From assembly GCA_010015745.1 (NCBI GenBank), contig ML978207.1:1-64000 (forward strand): a DNA stretch of 64,000 nucleotides. Reading direction: 5' to 3'. Source of the DNA: Setomelanomma holmii. Its lineage: Eukaryota; Ascomycota; Dothideomycetes; Pleosporales; Phaeosphaeriaceae. Within the stretch, counting starts at the first letter, position 1; the number at the start of each line of letters is the position of its first letter. A program made the translations under genes and the position numbers. This document shows, in pieces, positions 23,679-33,858 of the stretch. Under the pieces are notes generated by a model, which had not been told where the DNA came from, searched no databases, and saw nothing but the letters and a program-made list of their open reading frames with translations.

Positions 23679-25697
23679 ATGTCCACGAAACAGATCCCAC
23701 CAGCACCTAAAGCCTTGCAGCGTAGGCTGTTGAGCGACATCCAGGAGATTCAGCAAGATCCATATCCGAACGTGCATCTACACTTCGACGATGCGAACTT
23801 CCGCAAGGCTTGTCTAATCCTCACACCTGAAGATGAAAACCCTCTGCACCTCGCTATCCAGTTCCACCAGGACTATCCGTTATCTGCCCCCACTGTCACC
23901 ATCCAGAGCCACATTATGCACCCGAACGTGTTCGGCAGCTACATTTGTGCCACAATGCTCAACACGACTGAGGGATGGACGCCGGCTTACACCCTCAAAG
24001 GTATCGTCATCCAGCTGCTGAGCTTCTTTTGCAGCGACTCGCTCGAGCAAGACCACGGCGGTGGCGAAGTCAACCTGGCGGCTTATCGCCGTCGGACGGC
24101 AGAGCAGATGCGGCGACATGGCCAACACTTCAGATCTGACTCATTCAGCTGCAGTACTTGCGGCTTTGGCCCAGACTGGTATCCCTCGTACCCCGAGGAT
24201 GTGGAAGTTGAACACCTCGCAGCGACGCATGAAGGTCCTCGGTCTATCCAGTACGCGAAGCCGAAGCAGGAGAAATCCAAGCTGTTCATGCTTCCAGATG
24301 AGGTAGTGTTTCTACTTCTCGCCCAGCTCGAAACACGCGACGTTCTATCATTTGCCGATGCTATCCCAGGCATCAAGGGCATGGTATATTCGTACGATTT
24401 CATCCGGGTCCGCGAGCTGCAGTGCTTTTGCCTCAAGAAATCCTTCATGGAGGCAAAGCTCGGGATCGGTGTCGCGGTTGTAAGCGGCCGCCGTCCCACC
24501 TTTCGCTCCGAATTCGACCTTCTCAGTCAAGCGGCCTTTTTCCAACATGGCGTTCAACGAAGCATACAAGGCGTTAGCTTTGACAAGTGGCTACCCTTGC
24601 CATTGAGCAGACGTCATTGGAGTCAAGTCAAGACCAATGCGACCGCATGCCTGGAGGTCATCCACAACTTTGCGAAGATGGACAAGAAGGAGCCCGGCTA
24701 CGTCAACATTTTGTACAGCTTCATGAACAATGTCGTTGTACAATTCTCAGCAGACGCGGAGAGAGGCTACAACCGTCCAGACGCTCGCAGCACACTCAGT
24801 CACGCATCTGAAAAGGCCGTAGAAGCATACTTTGGACTCTACCACCTTCTCCTCTGCCTCGCCACCGAGGACCCCGGAATCGTAGCCGGTGCCAACCGCG
24901 TCGTTCATCGCTTTACCAACGGACCTCGCACCAAATTCCACTTCCCCGATCTCGGCCACGTCCTCGTCGCAGCACTCATCTCCGACGCCGGCCTCACCGA
25001 AGACTTGACATTCCTCGTCATCAAAGAAGCCATCCTCCGCAACGTAGTCTGGATGCTCGACACCAAAGGCGCCGGTTTTGCTGAGCTCGCATATCTCGAG
25101 CCTTCCACTGTTTCCGACTACCGCCTCGTCAACACATTCGCTGCATCGCCGACTTCGTATCGATTGCTCATGTTCTTGAAACTCTTCAGCTCAGCCGCTC
25201 GACCAGCGAACAAAACACTCATCCAACTCCGCGACGCGCTCTTCGATACACATGGCGCACCACCACCAGGCGTATCAGCTACCATGGCCCAACGCATCCG
25301 CAAGATCCGCGACATCAACGGCTTCCCGGGCTTCTTGACCGCAATGGGCATCAAAAGCATGCCGAATAAAGCTGAATTCACATCTTTCCTGCGCCGCACT
25401 ATTACCGATAGCGTCAACGCGGGATATTCGTGCATGCCCATGACGCAAAGCCAGTTGTACATGATTCGCAAGGTGCGCGAGCGCGACGTTGAGAAGGCGG
25501 AGGGTGTATTCGTGACGTCGGGTATGCAGCGCTGGTTTGAAGCTGGCGAGAAGTGGTTCGATAATGGGTGGAATGGTCGGGCTAGTTTCTTCCCGAATGA
25601 CCAAGGTGGGAGATATATTGGGCGTGGAGCACGTGGTGGTGGTAGGGGAGGATATGAAGGGCGTGGTCGGGGACGGGGACGGGGACGTGGTGGTTGA
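23679..25697 (+). CDS. UBC (E2-like) domain and F-box-like protein with an RG-rich tail
   Basis: An intronless 672-residue protein. Residues about 10-125 form a ubiquitin-conjugating (UBC) fold: HPNVFGSYIC (81-90) carries the HPN signature and an active-site Cys (C90), followed by the W-x-P turn (W100, P102) and the helix TLKGIVIQLLSFF. A possible zinc site follows: C157 and C160 (CSTC), then H178 and H183 (HLAATH). Residues about 200-245 look like an F-box (LFMLPDEVVFLLLAQLETRD). The next 350 residues are a helical, unrecognised domain. The end (about 645-672) is an RGG/RG tail, typical of RNA-binding or methylated proteins. In other systems E2 and F-box functions are on separate proteins of an SCF ligase. 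Whether C90 carries ubiquitin or the domain only binds it is not visible. Confidence 0.82.
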   Translation: MSTKQIPPAPKALQRRLLSDIQEIQQDPYPNVHLHFDDANFRKACLILTPEDENPLHLAIQFHQDYPLSAPTVTIQSHIMHPNVFGSYICATMLNTTEGWTPAYTLKGIVIQLLSFFCSDSLEQDHGGGEVNLAAYRRRTAEQMRRHGQHFRSDSFSCSTCGFGPDWYPSYPEDVEVEHLAATHEGPRSIQYAKPKQEKSKLFMLPDEVVFLLLAQLETRDVLSFADAIPGIKGMVYSYDFIRVRELQCFCLKKSFMEAKLGIGVAVVSGRRPTFRSEFDLLSQAAFFQHGVQRSIQGVSFDKWLPLPLSRRHWSQVKTNATACLEVIHNFAKMDKKEPGYVNILYSFMNNVVVQFSADAERGYNRPDARSTLSHASEKAVEAYFGLYHLLLCLATEDPGIVAGANRVVHRFTNGPRTKFHFPDLGHVLVAALISDAGLTEDLTFLVIKEAILRNVVWMLDTKGAGFAELAYLEPSTVSDYRLVNTFAASPTSYRLLMFLKLFSSAARPANKTLIQLRDALFDTHGAPPPGVSATMAQRIRKIRDINGFPGFLTAMGIKSMPNKAEFTSFLRRTITDSVNAGYSCMPMTQSQLYMIRKVRERDVEKAEGVFVTSGMQRWFEAGEKWFDNGWNGRASFFPNDQGGRYIGRGARGGGRGGYEGRGRGRGRGRGG

Positions 25698-25960
25698 ATT
25701 CAGACTCACATTCACCGGGCAAGTTCGACGAACGGTCCTGGAAGTTGGACGAACAGCAACCGAGGCGCCTATATGCTTGTAGCTAGATATAATCAAGATA
25801 CCCAATGTTATTTGCATGATCAATCTACCCAACCCAGACTCTTTTTATCGAGATCTTAATGTAGTTTTGTGCATTACACCTCCCTACGAAGGAATGATGG
25901 ACGAGGGCGGAAGTTGGGGAAATACGGGGAGTGAGGGTGATGGAAGTGTTGAAGGACTTC
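25698..25960. other. Intergenic 3' region
   Basis: Short stretch after the UBC/F-box gene; no separate gene is seen. Confidence 0.4.
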
Positions 25961-26075
25961 GGTGATGAGCAGGAGGATGGCGAGGACGATGAAGAGGGGG
26001 TCTGGCGAGGATGATAGATCTGATGATGGAGAGGACGATGCTGATTTCAAGGACTGTAAAGAGTTTGATTGCTAG
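25961..26075 (+). pseudogene. Decayed copy of the acidic repeat tail
   Basis: The frame from 26001 reads SGEDDRSDDGEDDADFKDC and stops at 26073-26075. It resembles the tail of the acidic secreted protein at 14.7 kb (AGEDDGSDDAGEDNGSDDADFED) in order and at the DNA level (GGCGAGGATGA, TCTGATGATG, GCTGATTTC). The bases before it (25961-26000) give a similar Asp/Glu run in another frame, so at least one frameshift separates them. No signal peptide or start survives. Low complexity makes chance similarity possible, but the shared ADF(E/K)D ending favours common origin. Confidence 0.45.
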
Positions 26076-26377
26076 GGCTAGGGGCAGGGCGATAGTGTCG
26101 AGGAGATCATTGCGGAGGCTGTTGCGGAGAGGATGACAATGTTGTATAAGGGGTTCGGGATTGTGATGTTGGTTGAGGGGAGCTTTGTTGGTGCCAGATT
26201 TGTTTGGGGATGAGTTGGAGTGGATAGAGATGGTCCTGTATAAGCGACATGCTCATTTACATTGCCCATGTCTAGCTTCAGGTCTCATTCCAGAACAAAG
26301 CCCCACCTTTCTCCTAGCAGTGTCCAAGTCTATCTAAAACTGTGTACAAGAAAATACTCCTCGGCCTCAAAGCTACC

Positions 26378-27974
26378 TTACCTGCCAGCCATGCTTGCAG
26401 CCTCAGCACCAAACCTCGTCATACCCCTCAACCTCTCGCCACAAACATAAAACGCGCCCAAACACGGTATAAACACCAACGCCAAGAAACCAGGCACGCT
26501 ACTCGCCCAATGAATCCCCAGACTCGCATACATGTTCCCCGTAAACAACGGAAACGCCGCTCCAGCAATTGATCGTAGGACTGTACTCGCCGCCAGCGCA
26601 GACGCAGCATAGCCAAGATATGCGTCGACGATATAGTTGGTGAGAGACATGTACAACAACACCATCCCAAACCCAAATAACGTCCCCGCAGAAACGCAAA
26701 TCATAAACGGTACTTCGGGCGCATTCGTCCACCCGAACCAAAACAGCCCAATAGGCAGCGCAGCAGCGCCAAGCATCGCAGGCGGTAAACGTGCCTCTGG
26801 CGGTGCGGCACCATTATATTTCGCGACGACCTTGGCGTAGCGCTTTTGATCGATGAAGGCGACGTAGAATAGTGAAAGGATTATGCCGATGATTATGGGG
26901 AGGAAGGGAAGTGAAGCCACGCCCTGCGGCCAGCCGCGGACTTGTTGGAATACGATTGGGTATGCGGCGAAGAGGAGGAATAAGGTGCCGTAGACGACGG
27001 AGAGGAAGAGGGAAAGGAGAGTGACGATGGGCTCGTAGATGAGCATGATCCAGGGACGGAGGGCGCCGATGCGGAGTTGTTGTAAGATGGGCTTGGGCGT
27101 GACGCCGGAGACGAGATGGAGTGTGCCTGTTTGTTTTGTGAGGCGGTCGGCGCGGCGTTGGAGGAGGACGGGTGCGTATGTTTCTGGGAAGGTGAACATT
27201 AGCACCGCCCATGTGGGGAAGGATGTGGTTGTGATGAGAATGGCAATCGCGCGCCAGCCGTATGCCTTAACTAGAAAGCCGCAGACAATCGGTCCAAGAT
27301 TTTGTCCCATCAGCCCGGCGAGGGTGAAGATACTGAGTACAAGACCGCGGTCTTGGGCATTGAACAGGTCGGCGACGACAGCAGGAGCGACAGCTTGGGT
27401 GAAGGAGCCTGCGAGGCCGGCCAGAAAGCGGAGAGTGATGACAACGGTCATGGATGAGGAGAGACTGACGGCGCCGCTGAAGGCGACAAAGGCGCCGAAT
27501 GTGAGGACGTATAGGTCGCGGCGACCGTAGACTTCGCTGAGGGGTGATAAAATGAGAGCCCCAACTGCGACTGAATGGGGTCAGGCTATTCGCCATAATC
27601 AACAATGTGGAAGGGGGGTGCTTACAACCAAGAACGAAGGTGGATGTAGTGAGGAGAGCAGTGATCTGGGAGATCTGGAACTCGGATTTGAGCTGTTCGG
27701 TGCCTGTGTAGTCGGCAGTGAGTAGTTAGCCAGAAGATACCTTGAGAGCAAGCATACTTTGAGAAAAGCCAGACGATGCAATCGACACCATGAAGCAAGC
27801 AAATGCAAGTAGCATAGCATTGAACCATCTTCTTCCCACCGGAAAGTTTAGAGGGTTCTCCTTGTCACCATCTTCCCAGCCCACACGGAAAGGCTCACTC
27901 CTCTTGTCAAGAGTGTCAGCCTGGCACTCTAGTTCACAAGGTACATGTGAACTACATCTCTCATGTGACTTCAC
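26378..27974 (-). CDS. Major facilitator superfamily transporter, DHA1 (drug:H+ antiporter) type
   Basis: Three exons (27974-27758, 27703-27626, 27570-26378) with introns of 54 and 55 nt give 495 residues. The joins read SGFSQ-STEQL and TFVLG-FAVGA, both smooth. The order is that of fungal DHA1 transporters: a polar N-terminus ending PLNFPVGRRW, twelve expected helices, the motif A region SPLSEVYGRRDLY between helices 2 and 3, GLAGSFTQAVAPAVVADLF in helices 4-5, and MGQNLGPIVCGFL in helix 5. A plasma-membrane exporter of toxic compounds or metabolites is the usual role; the substrate cannot be read. The start at 27974 is the first Met in frame. No biosynthetic cluster surrounds it. Confidence 0.9.
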
Positions 27975-27983
27975 GTTACTTGC

Positions 27984-28505
27984 TTACTCATCTTGGTTGT
28001 GTATATAAACGCTCTCTATTGCTCGCTCAATACAACAACCTTCTGCTTCCTTCATACCTGCCCTGTGCTCCCACATCCAACAAAGATCTTCTTCCTCGTC
28101 CTCATTATGCGAATTGCTCCATCTCGACTGCCACGATGGTCGTCTTTCAACATCAAACACCGCTTCTGGCACAGCGGCTGCCGTCACTGACGCAATCCAT
28201 GTCTGTCCTCGGTCCTTCCTGCTGCCGACCCAGACAGAATGTCTGTTTCGAAGTTGTAGCGGTGGAGGGAAGAGTTGCGAGTCAACCATAACACTCATGC
28301 GTGCCGCACGAGCTTCGGTGTCGAAGACGCTGATCGCACGCTGATTGTTCTCTTGGAAGACATCGTCAAGCGTCGGATTGCTCATCTGATATTCTCCATT
28401 CTGCGGCGAGAGGGTCGGCCATATGGTTTGCCGATGTTGCATTCGTCTGTTTGGCGCATTGCGGCTATTGTCATATTGCGACACGCGAAGGAAGTCCTGT
28501 TGCAT
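27984..28505 (-). CDS. Possible hypothetical protein upstream of the transporter
   Basis: An open frame of 173 codons with ATG starts at 28505 and, internally, at MSNPTLDDVF. Composition is protein-like (DTEARAARMSVMVDSQLF, RRPSWQSRWSNSHNEDEEED), without recognisable domain. It ends only 10 bases before the transporter start. The stop follows GATGAGTAAGC, a possible donor, so the frame could be the first exon of a longer transporter; but the only acceptor giving the right frame makes a 36-nt intron, shorter than any other here. On the plus strand the same region has a TATA box and CT-rich sequence, so it may instead be a promoter. Undecided. Confidence 0.35.
   Translation of the reverse strand: MQQDFLRVSQYDNSRNAPNRRMQHRQTIWPTLSPQNGEYQMSNPTLDDVFQENNQRAISVFDTEARAARMSVMVDSQLFPPPLQLRNRHSVWVGSRKDRGQTWIASVTAAAVPEAVFDVERRPSWQSRWSNSHNEDEEEDLCWMWEHRAGMKEAEGCCIERAIESVYIHNQDE
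28002..28009 (+). promoter_or_regulatory. TATA-like element facing right
   Basis: TATATAAA in GTATATAAACGCTCTC, nearly the same as the element at 14,538. CT-rich sequence follows, as in a 5' leader. No clear plus-strand gene follows it, so its use is uncertain. Confidence 0.3.
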
Positions 28506-30384
28506 AGCTGCTCGATATTGTACATCAGTGGAAGGCTGTTAGGTTATGATAAAACAGTAAGTGCCAGCACGTATGATTAAGAAAGGCTGAGACCGGCAGC
28601 AGCAAGAATGTACAACAAGTAATAGTAATGCAAGGCAGTACGTCAATACCTGAGCGACTTCAGATGATGTTACACTCATATAAGAGGTCGACACGAGAAG
28701 ATTCTTATTCAGTGCACCGTCTCTGACATGCACAGACTACATCAATGCCTTTAGCTGGGGCGGTTATGTCTGTACAAAGGCGCGTGTGCAGACCCACTTC
28801 GCGAGGCTGAAAAGAAATCCTATGCGTGAGTCTGGTCGACAGGGAGCGCCTTGAGACTCATGACAATGGCCTAGCATAGCACTCGGACACTCTTCTGAGT
28901 GGAACGAGTAACTCGAGATGCATTCCTGTGCCTGATTCGCTATCGTATTCGCATGCGTCTCTCTACTTCTGTGACGTCGACCTCTGCGCGTGTCCGCTGA
29001 ATACCGTCGAAGCATCATAAAGGACGAGACAGGTCCTGTGGCCTATGTGGATGCCAATTCGTACACAATCTGACGTACGACACTTATGCTTGGTGGTGGG
29101 AGCGGAGTTTCGTAACCAAGGAGAAGTGGGCCAAGAAACCTCAAATCTCCACGAGGCTGCTCGCACAGCCAATGGAGCGGAGAAACATTCTGGCGCGTAG
29201 GGCCTTATTAGGATTGCGTCCTCTGCTTGCTTTGATGACAGGCGTCGACGCCCCATCAACGTGACGCGGCGAGATGCAAACAGAACAACGTCCGCGTGCT
29301 GGTGCGACGAGAGGTCTGGACTCTGAACCGTGCGGCAAAAAAGTTCGGGTTAACGTTGCGCGATTGGTTCGACGGGCCGAAGCCGCGATTGGTTTCGAAT
29401 CGTTAGTTCTATGCGCGGACCGCGTGGCACAAGATATAAATTGCCAGATGCGGACTTCGAAGCAATTCGTGCCTCAGGTGGCGCATGTTGTCCTGCATGT
29501 GCGATTGTCCATTGTTTTCCAAGTGTGGTGACTGGCGTATGCCCGAGTTTGCCAGTAGAACGACGATGAGTGCACGGCATGGCAGCAGAAGAGCGCTCAG
29601 CGAGAGGGACCCTACATTGCTTCAATGAGCAGTTTCGACACGGTCCTATCCGCCTGAAGGAGAGATTTCGAGAACTTATTCGCAGCGATGGTCGGCTCAG
29701 GCTGCAGAACTTGACTTCGATAGTCCTATGTTCTTCATACGCCAGAGGTATACAAAAAAGGCGAGCTGAACATTTGCATTGTGCATGCATGCTAATAGCG
29801 ACGTTCTCGAGATGCGATGTTATGGTGGCGTGGAGGAGTCGAGCTTGAAGGTCGAGCCTCAGCTCAGGAAGCCACCAACTCAACGCGTTCCTTACTAAGC
29901 CGGTAAACTTCCTTCCAGCCCAGCGCACTTGCCCCGCGTCTTCACCCTCCTTCTCTCTCGCATCATGGCAAGCACTTGACTGACGCGGACGTTCTACGCA
30001 AGCAACACAAAGCTGAGTGCTAGTGGATGATCAATTCAGATGACGCGACGAGATCACGATTACGCAACCTACCACAGCGATCTCAACATCGTAGTCCGAA
30101 GAACACGGAAGCCATGGTAGTATTGGGAGACAAATTATTGGTATGTGATTGGGGATTTCCTCCCAGTCTATAACAATGGTCGAGGATTACATGATATGGT
30201 ATCAAAAGCATGAAAAGGTCTGACGAGTAGTTAATGAGTCAAGTCCTGAACCATGAAACCACGAAGGCAGCCATTGAAGCACAAGGATCTTTGCGCACAG
30301 CCTATAAACATCAGCACTGCCTTGAGGAGGCGTCTCGTCACTTCCCAACTGCAGTTCAGCTCACGCGCCTTCTCCGACGTCGAG
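28506..30384. other. Gene-poor stretch
   Basis: About 1.9 kb with short frames on both strands. The longest (29350-29928, minus) has no recognisable motif and an irregular composition rich in Arg, Ser and Cys, as expected of random frames. Confidence 0.5.
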
Positions 30385-31501
30385 ATGCCTGTAACAAATC
30401 TACCATTCGCCTGAGACTGTCGGTTGCAATATAGACACATCCAAAAAGCTTCCAAGCGGTCTTGGATTTCGACTCCTCTATCCGCATTTCAAGAAGAGGA
30501 TACTGCACTCCTCTTTTCACGCCACCGACTTGTCCAACGACCTGATTTCTTATTCCAACGGCTTTGTTGGCAGCATCGTCCGCGCCTACCAGCAAGACCT
30601 CCACCTCATTCTCCGCCCGGATGATGTATGCCTTGCCATCAGCACACAATTCAGCTTCTACGTCGCTGGCACACCGAGGACTTACGCTCCGTCTTCGTCT
30701 CGCACGCTGGAAAGGAGACGGTCAACCTCGGCAATGTAGCAGGGAGTTCGCGAGCCTTGATGTTGGCAAAATGACCCGCAGGTCTGCGGCCGTGCTTGAA
30801 GAGATGCTGGTCGACAATGAGATTAAATATTGGATCGTGCCATACTTTACTACCAGGACACAACATGATACTGTGGTGGCGAGCATAGTCATGATAGCAA
30901 CGTTCAAAGCGTATTTCGACTTCGAAGGCAACACTGGATGCGGCTGTCCTTCTGTCACACTATTGGGTGAGAAGGAAGACTGGCGCAGATGCGTCAACGC
31001 CTAGACCTGCGGGAGGTTAGTACTTATGGTAAAGAACTCGCCAGATGGTCACGTCTCCTCATTCTGGTCCTGGACCAATTCGTAGCGACGTTCGAACGAC
31101 CCAAAGATCAAAATCTCAAAGACTTCTGGCTCAGCGTCGTGCACTCTATTCCACGCAAGAGCAGGCGTACGCCAACGTACACCGGGTGGATCACCGCATT
31201 TGCTGTCTTCCAATGCGACGGCAAGCGCAACGAGGGTCTCCGCTATCGTAGCGACGAGCCCTTTCTACTGGATGGTCAGACTTACCCAAGCATCGAGCTA
31301 TCTGCTATTCCGAGCAGTCTGGTGGAAGTACCGGTGAACATTGACGCAGAGGAACAAAACACGGAGTACCGAACGACTATTGTAGCCGGCGCAGTGGGGG
31401 CAGAGGTGCATGATGAGGGAACGAGAATGGAGTTGCAGAGTGGATGGAAGATGGTGGAGGACTTGAGGAAGCCGCTTTACGTTGAGCAAGGTGATGCTTA
31501 A
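30385..31501 (+). pseudogene. DUF4419-family gene broken by several frameshifts
   Basis: Pieces in different frames line up in order with the DUF4419 family of fungal proteins. They are MPVTNLPF at 30385; SNDLISYSNGFVGSIVRAYQ and HLILRPDDVCLAI (30530 frame); EDLRSVFVSHAGKETV in another frame; GKMTRRSAAVLEEMLVDNE through SVTLLGEKEDW (30564 frame); and RLDLREVSTYGKELARW through TYTGWITAFAVF and TTIVAGAVGAEV in the last frame, ending at 31501. At least three frame changes and an early TGA after LPFA interrupt it. These genes normally have one uninterrupted frame, and no GT-AG introns explain the changes. The biochemical role of DUF4419 is unknown. The preserved block spacing suggests recent decay. 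Confidence 0.75.
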
Positions 31502-31829
31502 GGTGCGAATAAATGAAGGAATTCGACGCACTTCGAAGAGGCAAGTTAGATTTTCTTGAGTGTATTCTAAGTAACTGTCACATGCTATGCTAACCTTTCC
31601 CGCAGGTCTTTCCTTCAATTGCTTCCTCAGTACGCCTTGCTCCTTTCTAATGCAGAGATCGATTCTTCTTCATGTCCATCGTCATGTCATCGAATCCAGT
31701 AGCGAAACCAATATTCCTTACGCAACGCTGTCCTCACACTCCCAAATCGTTTCCTGTTACCAGCTTCCATGCTACTTCCAATCTGCCTTGTCGGCCCTCC
31801 TCGCCACAATATGAGCGGATATCTACAGC

Positions 31830-33260
31830 TCATCCTCGCTCCTCCTCGCTCATATCAGAGTCGCTGGTCGAGTCGTCCTCGTCGACTTCAACGACCTTTG
31901 CATGCACTTTCCTCCTCCACACTGCTCCTTTCATTGAATCCGCCTTGGACTTCGGGGACACCGCTTCCTGAATCTTCTTCCATGTTGCTTCCCTCGCTGT
32001 ATCGCCTCGGACCTTCCTGTTTTGAATGATTCGAGCATCCGCTTCACGTAGCTCGTTAAGATCCAGACCCCAATCGCTTATAGCACTCGCGCCGAACGTG
32101 CTCTGAACCGCTGCCAGCGCAGCCTTCACTATCGCGAACTTGTGCAGCTCCTGCTCCTCAGCGGCCCTCTTGGCATTGCCTAACTTCACCTTCTTTCCGT
32201 CTGGGTATGTGAATTCGTCCGGGTACTTGTCCCCGTGGTAGAAATATGCCGGAAAAGATGCTGCTATTTTTGGAATCGGCACCGGAATTTCTGCTTCTTC
32301 TTCGTTGCTGTCCGATTCTTGATCAGAGGTCGTTGTTTCGGCGGTAGCGTTTTGCTCCAAGTCAGAGCCTTCGTTCTCGTGATCATCCTGGACAGTCGTG
32401 TATTTGTCCTTGGCGGCATGATCAGGTGCCTTTGCCTTTCCCACTACTTTGGTCGGTACAGCTGCAACCGTCTTCTTCTGCATGGGAGGCTTTGCCTTCT
32501 TCGTCGCACCGTTCGTTGCTATTTTCTGTCGCTTGAGATAAGCTTGCTGGAACTTCCGCGCGACAAACTTGAGGCCCCTCTCAGCATAGAACTCCGGTCC
32601 ATATTTTTGGTAATGCTTGTAGATGATGGCGGTTTTGTTCGCAGCGACTATCTTGCCATGGCCGTCTGCAGCATACTTCTTGCCACACTCATTGGGCGAG
32701 ACTTGCTCTTTGTCCAACCACCTAAAGATCTTGCAGACCTCAGATTCAACTGAATTGCTGGTCCATGGGTCATCGCAATTGCGGAGGCCCTGCACGCCGT
32801 CAATGAATGCCCTGATCTCGTCGTCGGGAGGGCATTCGTCAGGCTCCTTGCGTGCCTTTCTCGCCTTCTTGGCTGGCGCTGGTCCTGGTTGTGCAAGCAT
32901 GTCGTCATGCTCGCCGCCGTCGTTCTCGGCGTCGTCGTCTTGTGCAGTTATGGGTTTCTTCTTCAACTTCTTGGACGGGCGGATAGCGGCAGTCTCGTCT
33001 TCGCCGTCGGCGTCTTCTGAGGTGCCCGACTTTGTCCCGTGGATGGTCTCGGTCGTGGTATCTACTGGTGCAGCTGCGGATGATGTTGTAACCCGCTTGC
33101 GCTTCTTACTACTTTGGATGCTTGTAGCGATCGCGGATTCTTCGGACTCGCTCATCACTACGTCGGCATCTGCAGCGCACGCGGTCACAGCTGGTGGCTT
33201 CGCAGGCGAAGTGGTCGGTGGGCCCATGGTGCAAGAAGCAGCGGTCGTTGATCGAACCAT
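31830..33260 (-). CDS. Basic, probably nuclear hypothetical protein (left copy of tandem pair)
   Basis: From the ATG at 33260 (MVRSTTAAS) the frame gives 476 residues without introns; the frame is open further upstream, but that part matches the other unit's promoter rather than its protein. Two nuclear-localisation-type runs occur at 52-56 (KKRKR) and 97-102 (KKLKKK), plus a Lys/Arg run near 131-138. Two conserved blocks stand out when compared with the neighbouring copy: about 145-240 (IRAFIDGV through FRWLDK to PEFYAERGLKFVARK) and about 337-405 (AYFYHGDKYPDEFTYPDGKK to WGLDLNEL). Acidic disordered stretches separate them. I do not recognise the family. A chromatin or DNA-binding role is only suggested by charge and NLS. 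Confidence 0.7.
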   Translation of the reverse strand: MVRSTTAASCTMGPPTTSPAKPPAVTACAADADVVMSESEESAIATSIQSSKKRKRVTTSSAAAPVDTTTETIHGTKSGTSEDADGEDETAAIRPSKKLKKKPITAQDDDAENDGGEHDDMLAQPGPAPAKKARKARKEPDECPPDDEIRAFIDGVQGLRNCDDPWTSNSVESEVCKIFRWLDKEQVSPNECGKKYAADGHGKIVAANKTAIIYKHYQKYGPEFYAERGLKFVARKFQQAYLKRQKIATNGATKKAKPPMQKKTVAAVPTKVVGKAKAPDHAAKDKYTTVQDDHENEGSDLEQNATAETTTSDQESDSNEEEAEIPVPIPKIAASFPAYFYHGDKYPDEFTYPDGKKVKLGNAKRAAEEQELHKFAIVKAALAAVQSTFGASAISDWGLDLNELREADARIIQNRKVRGDTAREATWKKIQEAVSPKSKADSMKGAVWRRKVHAKVVEVDEDDSTSDSDMSEEERG

Positions 33261-33858
33261 TTTGATTGTGTTGTTCGTTCTTTTTGGAATGTGTGTCAGC
33301 AATTTCGGGTTGGTTGTATCGTAGGTAGGAGGTGGAGGCTGTGGGTGATGCAATGGTTGAGGTGACGGTAGAGGCAATGGTAAGGAGATAGGTGTGAGGA
33401 GAACTGTTCGTAAGAGTGGTATATTTTCGGTAAGGGCGCTAGGGAACGGGGCTATGACATAGCGTGAGGCTGGAATGAAAGCGCGCGATCCCCTGGTGAA
33501 CGTGAAAGTGCCAAATGGTGACCTTGATGACGTCGCAGGAGGCACTTCAAGGGCTTTGAGATGTCAAGTTGGATATTTTTGAGTATAATCTGAACTTCTG
33601 TCATATGCTTTGCTGACCTTTCTGACAGTTCTTATCCTTTCCTCTTTCCTGGCTATACCTGGTCCCTTTTCGTCCTCTGCTATTACCCAACGTATCCGTG
33701 AACAAGACTAACTTGAACATATCTCTTGGTTCCAATTTCGCGGCAAATGATATAAGTGTGTCCCCTTGCCCGTGGCTTTCCATCCAAGTTTGGGTGCAAG
33801 CTTGCTACACCGTGCCGTCCTGCTTATCGACGTTTTGATCATGATGACCATCAGGGAA

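Noticed and set aside
26378..28505. Secondary-metabolite cluster around the MFS transporter
   Set aside because: No polyketide synthase, NRPS, terpene cyclase, P450 or pathway regulator is nearby; the SnoaL-like relic is 11 kb away and was a secreted protein.
29350..29928. Minus-strand frame of 192 codons
   Set aside because: Arg/Ser/Cys-rich composition, no motif, and other frames in the region are equally open.
32235..33324. Plus-strand frames of 172 and 233 codons
   Set aside because: Antisense to the Lys/Glu-rich tandem protein; complements of charged codons give Phe/Leu/Ser-rich pseudo-proteins.
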